Assembly (NCBI GenBank): GCA_025769875.1
Contig: JAGFNK010000138.1
Span: 1-64,000 of the forward strand
Reading direction: 5' to 3'
Source: Russula earlei
Taxonomy: Eukaryota > Basidiomycota > Agaricomycetes > Russulales > Russulaceae
Length of the DNA: 64,000 bases
Shown here piece after piece: positions 43,456-55,015 of the stretch; positions within the stretch are counted from its first letter, which is position 1, and every line of letters starts with the position of its first letter. A program made the position numbers and the translations under genes. The notes beneath the pieces were generated by a model, which worked only from the letters and a program-made list of their open reading frames with translations, was not told the origin of the DNA and did no database searches.

Positions 43456-45069
43456 TTACGGTGTAGGAGGGACGGGTGTTTTCTCGTGTTCCTCTTCTTC
43501 TGGCGCCTGTATAGGCTGCTCATCGTCCTCACTTTTAATTGTAGGGAATGGGTCGTCAACACCAGGAATGGTGTCTTTGACAGGTTGTTGCGGTAGTTCC
43601 TCACGCGGTTCATTAATCCGCATGGTACCTTTAGTGCGCGCTTTGTCGCATTTGGGGTACAGGGTCTCATCATACAGGGCGGTAGCATTTGTGTAAAGCG
43701 TATTATTTGGGAGCCTCATAAAGAGTGAGGCTTTGATCCCCTCAGTGTGACCAAGGTAGATCATTAGCTCGCTTTTGGGCAAAAGCTTATTGACTTGACA
43801 CTTTTCTGGTATGTGCACATATGCACCACAACCAAATACTCTGAGGTGTGAGATATCAGGGACCTCGTTCTTTAGGACTTCGTAGGGTGTACGCCATTGA
43901 AGGCGTCTGGCAGGTGTCCTATTGTAACAGTGTGTCCCATGATTCACTGCAAATTCCCACCAGGAGGGAGGTAGACAAGCTTCAAGGCGCATTGCCCGAG
44001 CTTTGTCCATTACAGTGCGCATAAAGCACTCTGTGTGTCCATTCTGTTGTGGAGTGTATGGGGCGCTTTGGAGGATTTTAATTCCTTCGTCCTTTAGGAC
44101 GTTATCAAAGGCCTCGGACTTGTACTCTCCACCAGCATCGGACATGCACTCTCTAATTCCTGCTTTATATTGGTTCTTGACCATGGCAAGGAATTGCTCG
44201 ATGGCCGTAATGGTTGACTTTTTATTTTTTAAGAGTGTGATCCATGCATAGGAGGAATAATCATCAATGAAGCTGACCAAATATTTGTACTTATGATACA
44301 ACTTCACAGGGAAACTCTTAAGGTCCAAGTGAATACGCTCGAATGGTGCGGAAGCACGAGTTTCAGAAGGGGGGTGTGCAGATGCAGGCATTTTGCCTTG
44401 TGCACAGCCAGGACATACTGGCTGTTCCTGAGGGATTTTCAGGTCTTCAGGGAGACCCTTGGTATGTGTCTTTGCACGTGTTACAACATCCTTAGATGGG
44501 TGGCCAAGGCATCGGTGAATGACATCATAATCTACCGCATAGATAAGAGAATGCGCTTGCGTGCTTTCATTTGAGGCGTCTAACCAATATGTGGTTTGAC
44601 CCGGGAATAAGGGGTAAGAGGACAGGATTATACATCCATCCTCCTGTAGGGAAATATGTCTATTATTCCCTAATGCATGCATCCCTTGTTGTAAAAACTC
44701 CCCCATAGATAATATCCGAGTATTAATTTTCGGAATATAGAGAACAGGAGAAATGCACGTGACAACCATTTTAGAGTTGACAGTGTGCCAAAGCAACACA
44801 GCGCCTTTGCCTTCCACATATATTGTGTTATCGGCAGTTTTAACAGGGGATCTTTCATGCGGCAAAGCCAGCATATACTCTATAAAGTCTTTTATTTCAA
44901 AGGTGAAGTGTGCTGATGCGCCAGAGTCTAGGAGCCATAAGGATCCCATTTTACTCAAGTTGTGCTTTCCTCTACATCTCGAACAATTGGTGTTACATTC
45001 ACTATGCAGGGAACTACTTCCTGCACTAATTTGTACATTGTATGATACAAGCGAACACTTTTTAGACAT
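43456..45069 (-). CDS. Copia J protease and integrase
   Basis: Open frame of 537 codons starting MSKKCSLVSYNVQIS. Protease: LWLLDSGASAHFTFEIKDF (residues about 46-62). Pre-integrase/zinc finger: HRCLGHPSKDVVTRA then CPGCAQGKM (HHCC). Integrase core: FERIHLDLKSFPV with the first catalytic Asp, FIDDYSSYAWITLLK, CMSDAGGEYKSEAF (second Asp), YTPQQNGHTECFMRTVMDKA (the usual NGHAER reads NGHTEC; the E is retained). C-terminus: LRVFGCGAYVHIPEK, then an acidic E/D/P-rich tail to PPTP and TAA. In a normal copia, gag would precede this ORF and RT follow it without a break. No internal stop. Confidence 0.92.
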   Translation of the reverse strand: MSKKCSLVSYNVQISAGSSSLHSECNTNCSRCRGKHNLSKMGSLWLLDSGASAHFTFEIKDFIEYMLALPHERSPVKTADNTIYVEGKGAVLLWHTVNSKMVVTCISPVLYIPKINTRILSMGEFLQQGMHALGNNRHISLQEDGCIILSSYPLFPGQTTYWLDASNESTQAHSLIYAVDYDVIHRCLGHPSKDVVTRAKTHTKGLPEDLKIPQEQPVCPGCAQGKMPASAHPPSETRASAPFERIHLDLKSFPVKLYHKYKYLVSFIDDYSSYAWITLLKNKKSTITAIEQFLAMVKNQYKAGIRECMSDAGGEYKSEAFDNVLKDEGIKILQSAPYTPQQNGHTECFMRTVMDKARAMRLEACLPPSWWEFAVNHGTHCYNRTPARRLQWRTPYEVLKNEVPDISHLRVFGCGAYVHIPEKCQVNKLLPKSELMIYLGHTEGIKASLFMRLPNNTLYTNATALYDETLYPKCDKARTKGTMRINEPREELPQQPVKDTIPGVDDPFPTIKSEDDEQPIQAPEEEEHEKTPVPPTP

Positions 45070-45111
45070 ATCTAGCCTGCTTAGGGGCTGGGGAGATGCT
45101 AAAAGGTTCTA

Positions 45112-46413
45112 TAGTGAGTGAAAGGAGAGAGGGAGGCGCACGCATGCTTCATTATCTTCGGGGTCGCTGCCCCAATCAAGCGCTTCATCCAACGGAGTCG
45201 GAGCACGCTCAGGGGTGGCAGCACCTGATGGGATACTGTCATATATGTCGAATAAATCTGACATATTAGTTTGCGTGAAGTCACCATCATCCTGGTCCAT
45301 AGGCTCAGGGATGGGCGACGGGAGTTTGACTGCACTTGACAAGGCAGCAGATTGAGTCGAGATCCGCTGCTCGAGGGTCTTGACTGTCTGTATAGTGGGG
45401 GTTACCCCAAGATCGTCAGCAAGATCAAGCGCTTTGTTTAAGGCCTTGTAAGGGCCATGGGTGCATTTGCAAGGGTCAGTCGCAGTTGGGACGGTACGTT
45501 GTTGGATCCCCAAAGGACCCAGATGGGCGATAGTGGTATTGGTCGGGAGTGGGAGTGCGGCAATGTCCGCAATGTGGGAGTGTCCGGGACCATGGTTGTG
45601 ATCAGCCTTCTCCTTGCCTTTCCCTTTTCCTTTGCCGCCACACTTTCCGTGCTGGCGCTTATCCTTATCTTCATCGCGCTTGGGCTTATTGCCCTGCTGC
45701 TGATTGGAGAAGGAGGGGTCACCATGCTTGTGCTTGACAGCTGAAAGCTTCTGTGTGCTGTGCTTCTTACTTGTTCCACGATTGATCTCAGTTTGATATT
45801 GAGAGACAATAGCCTCTCAGATGTCCTTCGGACTAAGATCGGCTAGATCATAGTTCTGAGTGACAATGTGGACAAGCATTTCCCATTTTGGGGGAATGGC
45901 TGCAAGCATGATGAGCACCTGTAAGGCATCAGGAATGATAAGGGAGGATGCGGTGAGATGCTGGAACGCAGCATGTATCCGATCCATTTGTGGGCCAGGA
46001 TGCTGGCTCGGGTTAATGCGAATGGAAATGGCTTCTTTGAAGTCCTTATAGATACTGGTGGTCGTCGCCATGCCATAAAGGGTATCTAGGCGATTCCAGA
46101 TAGTCTCAGCGTTATCCAAAGACGTAAGATCTTGTTGGATCGCGATGCTTGATCTAAGGACCATATGACCAACTGCCATGTCATTTCCTTTGTTCCATTC
46201 TCTCAGGGCTGCGATAGCAGCAGTCTGGGCAGCAATCTCTTCGGGAAGAGGCACCTGAGGAAGTCCAGGAAGGACTGGCAATTCAAACGTGCCATTGCAA
46301 TAACCCCACAGTCCAACGGACATGAGGTAGGCTTTCATAGCCTTTGACCAAATACCATAGTTTGCGCCATCAAGGATGGGGACAACAGGGGCAGAGGGTT
46401 GAGACGATGACAT
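45112..46413 (-). pseudogene. Copia J gag
   Basis: MSSSQPSAPVVPILDGANYG..WSKAMKAYL is the typical copia Gag start (DUF4219/UBN2 type, W..K...YL). Capsid helices follow (WNKGNDMAVGHMVLRSSIAI; HLTASSLIIPDALQVLIMLA). A single TGA at about 45814-45816 (PKDI-stop-EAIVSQ) interrupts it. Downstream in the same frame is a Lys/Gly/His-rich stretch (CGGKGKGKG) with basic character instead of a clear CCHC knuckle, then an acidic tail LDWGSDPEDNEACVRL ending in TAG near 45112. About 433 codons in all. Without the stop it would form the virus-like particle shell. Confidence 0.87.
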
Positions 46414-46568
46414 TGTAGCTGTTAGAAGAGGGCTTAGAGGTCGTCAGTAAGAGTATTTGTATTCAAACAAGCCGACATAGTCTTCCCTTGGGGTAGACAA
46501 GCTCGCCGCAGCATGCAGGCTTCAGGGATGCTTCGCCATCGTTGCAGCCAATGAAGGCGCATGGCTTG

Positions 46569-46582
46569 CAGGGCCCATAACC
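46569..46582 (-). promoter_or_regulatory. Primer-binding site of copia J
   Basis: The minus strand reads GGTTATGGGCCCTG directly after the 5' LTR; it is complementary to the initiator tRNA-Met anticodon arm, as in elements C and J2. Confidence 0.7.
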
Positions 46583-46967
46583 TGTTGTGCAGCATAGAGC
46601 GCAGCTAACAGGCCAAGCAACCCACCTTAGAGGTTGTGCTAATGCTCAAGTGATATTGGGGTGTAGAGCGATGTGTATACTCATCTACAAGTATGGTATT
46701 TATACCTCTATGACCCAGGGCTGTTCCTAAGTCCAAAAGAGGTGACTACAGGCATCCACTATATCGCGCATTAAGTGACGCGTGATGTGGAAACGTTCTA
46801 GACGCAGCATAAGGCTGCATCTTGTGATAGATAGTGTATTATGCATAACCCTATTGCCATAAGCGCATATACTAAAGTTCTGTCTAACATGTAACATCCA
46901 TGAGCAGATCTTGAACCTTGTATGAAGGTCTTTGCCTTCTTTGATCCATTCAGGTTCCAGTTCAACA
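46583..46967 (-). repeat. 5' LTR of copia J
   Basis: 385 bp; minus strand begins TGTTGAACTGGAACC and ends GCTGCACAACA, next to the primer site. Confidence 0.93.
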
Positions 46968-47534
46968 CCAGGAAGATGAGAGTATCACAAATGGACAGTC
47001 TGACGACTGCCATGCTTCATTGGGGCTTATATACAGTGTACAGGGTCAATTACAAAGGAGTGGAACTATTCTAGACCCTTTGGTACCATCCAATAGGACT
47101 ACAGAGGCATAAACTTGCTTGTGTCAACTTTCAGGCTTACTGAGCGCATTACTGATCATTGTGGAGCGATGACATCATTCTGATATCATTGTGGAGCGCT
47201 TAGTGAGCCTATGAGGTCACTGTGGAGTCACTCAGTCAGCCATGATGTCATTGGAGCCTTGATGATGTCAGATGAGTTATGCAACAGTTTCTAAGAGTTT
47301 GTGCCACTGTTTCAGGTCCTTGGTGGTTGGGTGGCCATGTGGCTGCCACGCAATGATTACCTGATTAGGAAACAGGTGTCTGGTCATGTTGTAGTGTCTT
47401 TGCAATAGCGATATCTTGCACCACAGGAGGGATAGCCCAGGAAAGGGAAGCAAGTTGGTAATGCGAAGTGAGAGAGGTCTCTCTTGAGTGAAATAGGACA
47501 ATATGCAGCCAGGACTTGGCCTTGGTTTGTAACA

Positions 47535-48884
47535 CTGGTTGAATTCATCAACAACCATTGGTTTGAACTACAACTCAGAAGAGGACAGCTCTACACTCAT
47601 CAGGATCTAGAGCTCGTCAGAAATAGCCTCGGCCTAGGTTATTGGAGGGAAAACGATCCTCTCTACGAACCACCATCAGAATTGGAAGCCTCTTCTACAG
47701 AAGGCAACCCCCCTGAACCACAGCATGCCACTGAAACTCAGACACCTTTTGAATCCCCTGCATTAGAACCAGAGGACCTCCCTGAAAACCAGGAACCCAT
47801 TGAAAACCCAGAACTCGAACCACAGAACCCCCCTGAACCTATTATGGCAGCCCAACCCCAAGTTGCTATCCAACCACCCCAGGTTGCCACCCAAGCTCCC
47901 CAGATGGTTGCTCAGGCCCCCCCAGTTGTCGCCCCACTCCCTCAGGTAGCTGCTGCTGCAGCACCACAAGGTGCTAATTGGTCCCTCAGTGGCAAAGAAC
48001 CCACAGCATTCACAGGAGAAAGGAACAAAACAAAATGCTTCATCATGGAGTTCAACTTGTACTGGGGTCTCAACGATGATAAAGCAGTGATGATTTCCCC
48101 CTTCAAACGAGTAATGCTGGCCCTTTCCTACATTCAAGGAGAAAAGGTCAAAGAATGGGTCAATTCACAAGCAACTGCACTCAGGGAAAAAGTAAACAGG
48201 GCCCAAAACCCTGTCAATAGAATGGACAAAGCGCTATGGAATAACTTTGTTACGGACTTCACATTCAAGTTCACCAACACTGCGGAGAAAGAAGATACCC
48301 AAGCGGCTCTTGTCAAACATGTAATGAAGGACTCCCTTGACAACTATATCTCCACCTTTGAACAGCTTCTAACCAAAACTGGGTGGCTGGAAACGGACAT
48401 CATTGCTATTGAGAGCTTCAAAAATGGACTAAAAACCGGACTCTACTTCGCGATTTTAAACAGAGACGTCTGGCCCACCACTCTTCAAGAATGGAAAGAG
48501 GAAGCCAGAAGACAACACCAATGATTCATCACCATCAAGGAAAAACTCAAGGGAAAAACCACACACCACCTGGAACACAAAACCCACCATCCCAACCGAA
48601 TGCAAGTGGACACCGCCAAGTTCAATTTCAAAAAGCTTACTGAAGAAGAAAGGAAACAGTTGGCAAAAGAAGGGCATTGCTTCCATTGCAGGTAGAAAGG
48701 TCACCTCAGCCAAGAATGCCCCAAAAACACAGTTCCCACTACTTCCAAGGCCCACATCACCAAATCAACCCCAGAACCACCCAAGGAAGAAGAAGCCTCC
48801 ACTATGGTAGCCTGTATGAAAGCATTGCCAGCGGAGGATAGAGCCAAACTTTGGGACCTCATACTTAAAGAGGATTTTCTCTAG
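47535..48884 (+). pseudogene. A3 gag
   Basis: Gag of the third A element, starting at the TSD CTGGT after LTR D: EFINNHWFELQLRRGQLYTH, an E/P-rich linker, MAAQPQVAIQPPQVA (47845), capsid (TGERNKTKCFIMEFNLYWG; DNYISTFEQLLTKTGW) and a TGA at 48522-48524 (CGA in relatives). Then the knuckle CFHCR-stop-KGHLSQEC near 48680-48715, where the stop replaces a residue inside the zinc finger. It ends KEDFL-TAG (48882-48884). GGATTTT at 48872-48878. The first gag residues lie on the other side of the inversion at 54849-55003. Confidence 0.87.
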
Positions 48885-50186
48885 GCCAAGGTACAACAGT
48901 TGGTACTAAGGCCCAAATAGATACCATTGTTCAACATAAAGAAAATTCAATGAAAGTCCCCTTTATGATCACAACAAATGGAAAGACTGGCCAAGCGCTC
49001 CTGGACAGCAGAGCAACAGAAAATTTCATCAGCCAAGGAATTGTGGGAAAATTACAAATCCCACTCTGAACCCTCCAAACCCCCAGACCCATTATCAATG
49101 TGGACGGCACCAACAACCAAGGAGGAGTGCTAACCCATTATGCCCACATGGCTGTACGTCACGGACCCACCACCTGACTTCTCACCTTCTATGTCACCAA
49201 TCTGGGAGAAGATAGAATGATCCTTGGTTATCCCTTCTTGAAGGCGATAAATCCCCTCATCAATTGGAGCACTGGTCGCCTTAGAAACCACTTAGGGGTC
49301 CTCCTCACCCCTATATCCCTAACAAACCTGCCAAAGATCTGAATTGCACAAATAAGGTCAACCATCATCCCCCCTGAATACTCATGACATCAGAAAGTCT
49401 TCTCAGAAGAAGCAGCCAAACAACTCCCACCCAGTCGAGGAGGACTTGACTTCAGAATCACCCTGAAACCTGATGCCCCCAAGTTCCTTGATTGTCAAAC
49501 TTACCCCCTCCCCCAGAATGAGAAACAAGAACTGTCAAGACAAATACAAGAAGACCTAGCCAAAGGTTTCATCAAAGATGGTGTCTTGGACTTTGTATCT
49601 CCTGTCTTCTTTGTCCAGAAGAAGGATGGCACCGCCCCATGAATGGTAGTCGACTACTGAAAACTCAATAACGCCACAGTCACCCACTATCATGCTTTAC
49701 CAAACATGGAAGAACAATTGCATCGGCTAAGGGGCAAAACCACCTTTAGCAAATTCTATGTCAGAGCTGGCTACAACAACATCCTAATCCACCCAGAAGA
49801 TTGACACAAAGGCGCCTTCAAAACTCAGTTCAGCACCTTCATCCCTATGGTAATGGGCTTTGGCTTTACCAACGCCCCAGCAGCCTTCCAACGAGCAATG
49901 AACCACACCCTCCGACCCTGGCTTCTAAAATACCCAGAGAACACCTGCAACTATCTAGATGACATGGTGATAGCCACAGGGTCAGGAGAAGAGCACCTCC
50001 ACCAGAAAATCACACATGAGTTCCTCGACCTACTCGAAAGGGACTCCTATTTTTTAAATGCATCAAAATGTGCCTTCGAGCAACATGAAATTGACTTCTT
50101 GGGTTTCTGAATCAATCAAGGGACCCTCAAAATTGACCCAGTCAAAATGAATGGCCTCAAAAACTGGCTGAGACCCTTCAATAACC
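48872..50186 (+). pseudogene. A3 pol: protease and RT
   Basis: -1 frame: LLDSRATENFIS (protease with DSG to DSR, the same change as A2), MILGYPFLKAINPLINW, RT with VQKKDGTAP-stop-MVVDY-stop, TTFSKFYV (the catalytic-region D of SKFD is Y), PED-stop-HKGAFKTQF, FGFTNAPAAFQRAMN and NYLDDMVIAT near 49955. Cut at 50186 by a solo LTR A. Many stops, several shared with A1 or A2. Confidence 0.87.
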
Positions 50187-50791
50187 TGTTACGGCATCAC
50201 GGCTGTAAGAGCGTTAGCTCAAGGTACAGTGGGGGCAAGTCCCTGTGACTTGGTTCAAGGGTTCAGTGGGGGCTGGCTCAAGGAGACCGGTTCAGGGGTT
50301 TAGCATCTCAAGATTAAGTCAAGGATGACCTAATCCGCAGACAGAGTTGATCTCCTGGTTTCACAGGAGAGGAGGACGATGATGGAGAAGCAGAGGAGGA
50401 AGAGGAACACAAAGGTTCCTTGTGATGAACTTAGATCAAGCAGAGTGTAAGCCAGCACAACACAAGTTGTGATTGAGAGACAGTACAGAGCAAAGGGATG
50501 CGACAGGAAATGGGACAAAGCTAAGCTTGGGGCATTCCCCAGCTTCTACAGGCGCTTAAATACTGTATGTAGCAAGGCTGTACAGTCCATAAGCAGAACA
50601 ATAGATAGAGATGAGCCAATAGCAAAAGTATCTTGACAATGGATGAAACACAATAAGTGAAACACAATAGGTGAAACACAATAAGTGACCATCAGCATCA
50701 AGGGATGAAATGATAACCAAGGGGACGAGGGTGACAAGAGAACAATAACAAAGGAATTATGAACGAACTGACAAGGGGGTAGATCATAACA
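50187..50791 (-). mobile_element. Solo LTR, family A, in A3 pol
   Basis: 605 bp, TGTTACGGCATC..ATCATAACA, TSD TAACC (50182-50186, 50792-50796). Lacks the terminal duplication seen in the A2 LTRs. Confidence 0.92.
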
Positions 50792-53791
50792 TAACCTGAA
50801 ACAAGTGCAACAAATCATGGGCACCCTCAATTACCAACGACCATTTATCCAAGACTTTGCTAAAATAGCTCGCCCCATTTTCTCTACAATCAAGAAAGGA
50901 ACCCCCTTTTTCTGGACCCCAGAAGCAACCACAGCCCTGGAAACCTTGATATTGGCAATCTGCGACGACCCTGAACTCTACAACGCCAACCCTGACCTCC
51001 CATATGAACTAGAAACGGACGCCTCACAATTTGCCACTGGAGTGATCCTATTTCAGAAGGACCCAAGAGGAAAAAGAAAAATGATTGGCAACATGTCACA
51101 TGCATTCAACGAAGCAGAAAGGAACTACCCAGTTTGGGATAGGGAGTTCCTAGCCTTGATTCTTGCACTCCAACACTGGCGATACCTATTAGTCAGAACA
51201 AAACACCCCATCAAGATCTTTACCGATCATGCTAACCTTGCCCACTACTGACTCCCTCATAAAATTAATTGAAGGATTGCAGGTTACATTTCCACACTGG
51301 CAGATTATCATTTTGAAATCCACCACAAACCCGGGACTTCTAATCATGCAGATGCTCTCTCACGACGACCTGACCACAATGATGGGTCAGGAGATAACCA
51401 AAACATCATGGCACTCCCCAATAAACTTTTCATTCACACGCTCCACACCGAGGACCTCTACGCCCAAGTCCTAACTGAACAAAGAAACTGAAAATCGGAT
51501 CTCCTCATGTGGAAGGTCAAACATGGTCTTCAGGAAGAAGAAGGCGCACTATTCAAAGACAGGAAATTAGTGGCACCATATCAAGAACCCCTCTTACAAA
51601 AGATCTTACATACCTACCATGACAGTATTCTTGGCGGACATACAGGAAACGCCCGAACCTTGTATTCAATCCAAGAATCCTTCTGGTGGCCAAAAATGGC
51701 CTACTTCATCCAAGACTACATTCGAGGCTGTGCCACCTGTCAAGCCAACAAGTCTTCCACACACCCAACTCACCCCCCAATTTACCCCATTCCCCCAGAA
51801 TTTCAAAAACCTTCCAAACTATCACCATTGACTGGATTGTTGACCTCCCACCATCAGAAGGAAACAACACCATCATGACCATTACTGACCATGACTCCAC
51901 TAAAGCAGCCATATTCATACCTTGCCATAAAGACATGGGAACCCTGCAAATGGCTAAACTATTTTTACAATACACCTTCCCATGGACTGGAGTTCCCTCC
52001 AAGATTATCTCTGACCGCGACTCCCGCTTTACCTCCAACCTATTTCAAGAAGTTTCCCGAATCCTCGGAATCAATCAAAACCTAAGCACTGCCTATCACC
52101 CCCAAACCAATGGACAATCAGAAAGAACCAACCAAACCTTGGAAATGTACCTACGCATCTACACAGGAGAAAAACAAGAAGAGTGGATGCATTGGCTCCC
52201 CATAGCCCAATACCATTTTAACACTCACAAATCTACCACTACCAAAAAAACCCCATACAAACTCCTCATAGGCTTCAACCCACAAGGACTTGGAACCCAA
52301 CTCAAATCCAAATTCCCCGGAATTCAAGAACGACTTCAAGTGTTAAAAGACATCAGGGAGTCGGCACAAGAAACAATGAGAAAGGCACAAAACAATTGGA
52401 TCAAGGAAACTAAGTTCAAGGGTTTCAAAGAAGGACAAAAGGTTTGGTTAGAAGGTACTAAACTAAAAACTCCTCATCAGTTTCAGAAATTCTGCCCCAA
52501 ACGGTTTGGCCCCTTCACCATCACCAAAAAAATCTCTCATGTTGTCTACCAACTCCAACTTCCCCCCCAATGGAGCATTCATAACATGTTTCACACTTCC
52601 CTCCTATCTCTGGTTACAGAAACAACCAAACACGGACCAAACTTCCCCAAACCGCCACCTGACCTCCTCTTGGGAGAATACGAAGTCAAAAAGATCACCG
52701 CCCAATGTACCCATAGAAACCGGCTCCAGTACAGAGTTTGGTGGAAAGGATACTCTGCAGCAGAAGATACGTGGGAGCCCCTCTTGAATCTTAAAAATGC
52801 TCAAGATGTCATCACCATGTTTCATCTACAACAACCCACCAAACTCCGCATTATGTCTACCACTAACTCTGACCCCACAGAATCCCACCACTCAGACAAA
52901 AGTCTAGACAACCTGGAACATCAGTTTCAAGGACTTACAATACAACAATGTACTTTACTCCCCTGAATCAATTCACATAACCCCCCTTCCTATTCAGTCA
53001 ATGATCCCACTATCCCCGACTGCAGACATACTATTTTTAACATAGCCGCCAGGGAACAACTTTTTTCTGGGATTCTCTCCCCTGGTGACTTCTGCAGATT
53101 TCAGTTACTTATGATGGACCCTGGTTTCTCCAAGTTTCATTTATCTATCTGGAGAGCAGTACTTACAGATTTGGTATGGAACCATGTCATATGATCAGCC
53201 TCCATAAATACCCCCACTCCTTCAGAATGGTCAGCCTGGCACCATGAACATGCTACTTCTGCCTACAATACTCCCATGTCATCTCCTGCTCCCACTTTGT
53301 CACCGCTACCAATCCTTACCCCCTCTCCCACCATTAAACAAGAACCCCTCTCACCTGAAGTCATACAGCACATAATTGATCAACGTACCTTCATTGTCCC
53401 TGATGAGGCCAAACTACAAGACCTCTCAGCCACCCTCAACCCACTTGCCATCTGTGAGGGAACACCCTCACCTACCCTGACTGAAGCAGACCCCACTCAC
53501 CCTGGCCCTCCCTGGTTTGTTTACAAACCATACATGCACATACCCCCTTTCTATATTAACATTAATGGACAGAAGCATCTACTACCTTACTTACGCATCA
53601 CCTTATGGAAAAATGAACCCATGCTTCTAGGAACTATGGGTCGAGGAGAACCCGCCTATGGAGAAAAACTCATTGCCCGACCCATCATCTCTGCCCCTCA
53701 CCCCTCTGCTATGGCCTCTGACCTCCACCTCTTAGTTGAGGATCACCCCTTCCACTTTGATGTTGCTCAGGTGCTCAAGAACCTCCACGAC
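50792..53791 (+). pseudogene. A3 pol: RNase H, integrase, chromodomain, start of extension
   Basis: RNase H (ETDASQFATGVILFQ; FTDHANLAHY), integrase finger (YHDSILGGHTGN; CATCQANK), a one-base deletion near 51812, then an open stretch to 52966: IDWIVDLPPSEGNNTIM, SDRDSRFTSNLFQ, YHPQTNGQSERTNQ (catalytic Glu intact), GPFTITKKISHVVYQL and an intact chromodomain (RVWWKGYSAAEDTWEPLLNL near 52740). After one TGA the same frame continues into the extension (SPEVIQHIIDQRTFIVPDEA; WFVYKPYMHIPPFYI) until LTR B at 53792, after the residues KNLHD. The zinc-knuckle end, polypurine tract and 3' LTR are lost. Confidence 0.88.
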
Positions 53792-54673
53792 TGTTACACC
53801 ATTTTCCTTCTACGATTACTTCTTACCTTTCTCTATGGACTGCTTGCTTTCGTACGTCCCTTTACTTACTGGTCTTGTGATCTCTTACGTCTTGTGATCC
53901 CTTCTGTGTTATCATGTGATCCATACACATCCAGGTAACACTGGATTGCTGTTACTTTCCCTTTGTTTGGTTCTCTTTCCATTTATATTCACTTCTTAGT
54001 TTCAACTGTGCAATGCTGTGCACTTACTGTGCAGCGCAGTTACTTGGTTCTGACTCATTCGTGGCCTCATTTCTATGACTCCTACTTATTATGACTCCTA
54101 CTATACTAGTAGCACAGTCAAAGCGCAGCTATTGCTGTGCTTCTCCTGTATATATAAGCTCAGTACTTTGTGACCAAAGCCCTAAGCTTGGTCTCTTGTA
54201 GAATCCAACCTACTCTTGTCCAACATATTCGCCTGCAACCCACTTCACTCCTAATCCTCAAACCACATCCACATCTCCATCTCACCAACTCTTCACACAC
54301 ACCAACTACCATCTACTCTACCCATCCCTTCCTTCCCTAAGAGTCTCTCTTCACTCTACTAAGAAGAGCTCTCCTCCTTTAAGACCTACCTTCCTCTACT
54401 CTCTCTGCGTTGTTCAAGGTCTCTGACAGACTTGAACGCATATAGCTAGTGGAACCAGCCCTAGTCTATCCCATTACAAACTTACCCTAGCTTCTCAACG
54501 GACCAAGTTGTACTAGGAAGGGTCCATTGGCCATAACCTGTTTAGCATAAAACACTTCGACCGCTGCAGGGATCCTTACTCTCTATACATGGGAACCAGC
54601 CCATTTCTTGAACACATCTCTACTATCAACTCATCTTCACACTTGAGAACTGACATGGCTTGTTACCGTGACA
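53792..54673 (+). mobile_element. LTR, family B, right inversion breakpoint
   Basis: 882 bp, plus orientation. Left flank ACGAC (A3 extension), right flank GCCTC (LTR D, reversed). Together with the inverted copy at 40483-41364 it brackets the 12.4-kb inverted block. Confidence 0.88.
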
Positions 54674-54843
54674 GCCTCTGCTCTTCGCCTCTGCCTCCTG
54701 CAACACATACCAGTCCCCATCTGGTACATTCTAGTCATTTGGCTTGTCCTCCTGTTCAACACCACCTACGCCGCGTACCATCTGTTCCGACCCTTGCCCA
54801 CCTGCTCCTGAGTCCTTAGTGATCAGCAGTACATGTCTTGACA
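54674..54843 (+). repeat. LTR D, left part, inverted
   Basis: Reverse complement of the first 150-160 bp of LTR D (compare 30005-30165), ending CATGTCTTGACA at 54843 and followed by ACCAG, the reverse complement of the D target duplication. A roughly 10-bp difference lies next to the B junction. Confidence 0.85.
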
Positions 54844-55015
54844 ACCAGTAGTTCTTTGTTGTTTTCAGTGGTGACGTAGCAGAGGAAGGTGTGGAAGCTG
54901 TCCCAAGTGGCAGTTCCTACAACATGTTGTGGGAGGATCTAGGTTGGACACGGATCCAGCAGTTCGATGGTAATTCAAGGTTGATCTCCAGAATGGAGTA
55001 AGAAAGCTTAGCTTG
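54844..55015 (-). pseudogene. A3 leader and first gag residues, inverted
   Basis: The minus strand runs from the A3 5' LTR: self-priming site (55004-55014), then LPSNCWIRVQPRSSHNML-type gag N-terminal sequence and CYVTTENNKELLV, up to LTR D. It is the missing front of the gag at 47535 but lies on the opposite strand. Confidence 0.83.

Larger units (their letters stand above)
41466..46967 (-). mobile_element. Copia element J, nearly intact
   Basis: 5502 bp, two 385-bp LTRs (41466-41850, 46583-46967), TSD CCAGG (41461-41465, 46968-46972), primer site complementary to the initiator tRNA-Met anticodon arm (46569-46582) and purine tract AAGGGGGAG beside the 3' LTR (41851-41859). It encodes gag with one stop, then protease-integrase and RT-RNase H open frames separated by a one-base shift. 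It is the source type for J2 and the solo J LTR. Confidence 0.95.
41365..47534 (-). mobile_element. LTR D (right part), containing copia J
   Basis: 41365-41465 and 46968-47534 together match positions 30172-30832 of the first D copy. Copia J sits between them with TSD CCAGG. The missing left 160 bp of this LTR D are at 54674-54843 in opposite orientation. The right end TTTGTAACA (47534) is followed by CTGGT, which matches ACCAG at 54844-54848 (its reverse complement), the TSD of D in A3. Confidence 0.88.

Noticed and set aside
43440..43460. GTAAGT at the junction of the two copia J ORFs as a splice donor
   Set aside because: The only nearby acceptor-like TTCAG is a few bases away, too short for an intron. 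A one-base indel explains the shift.
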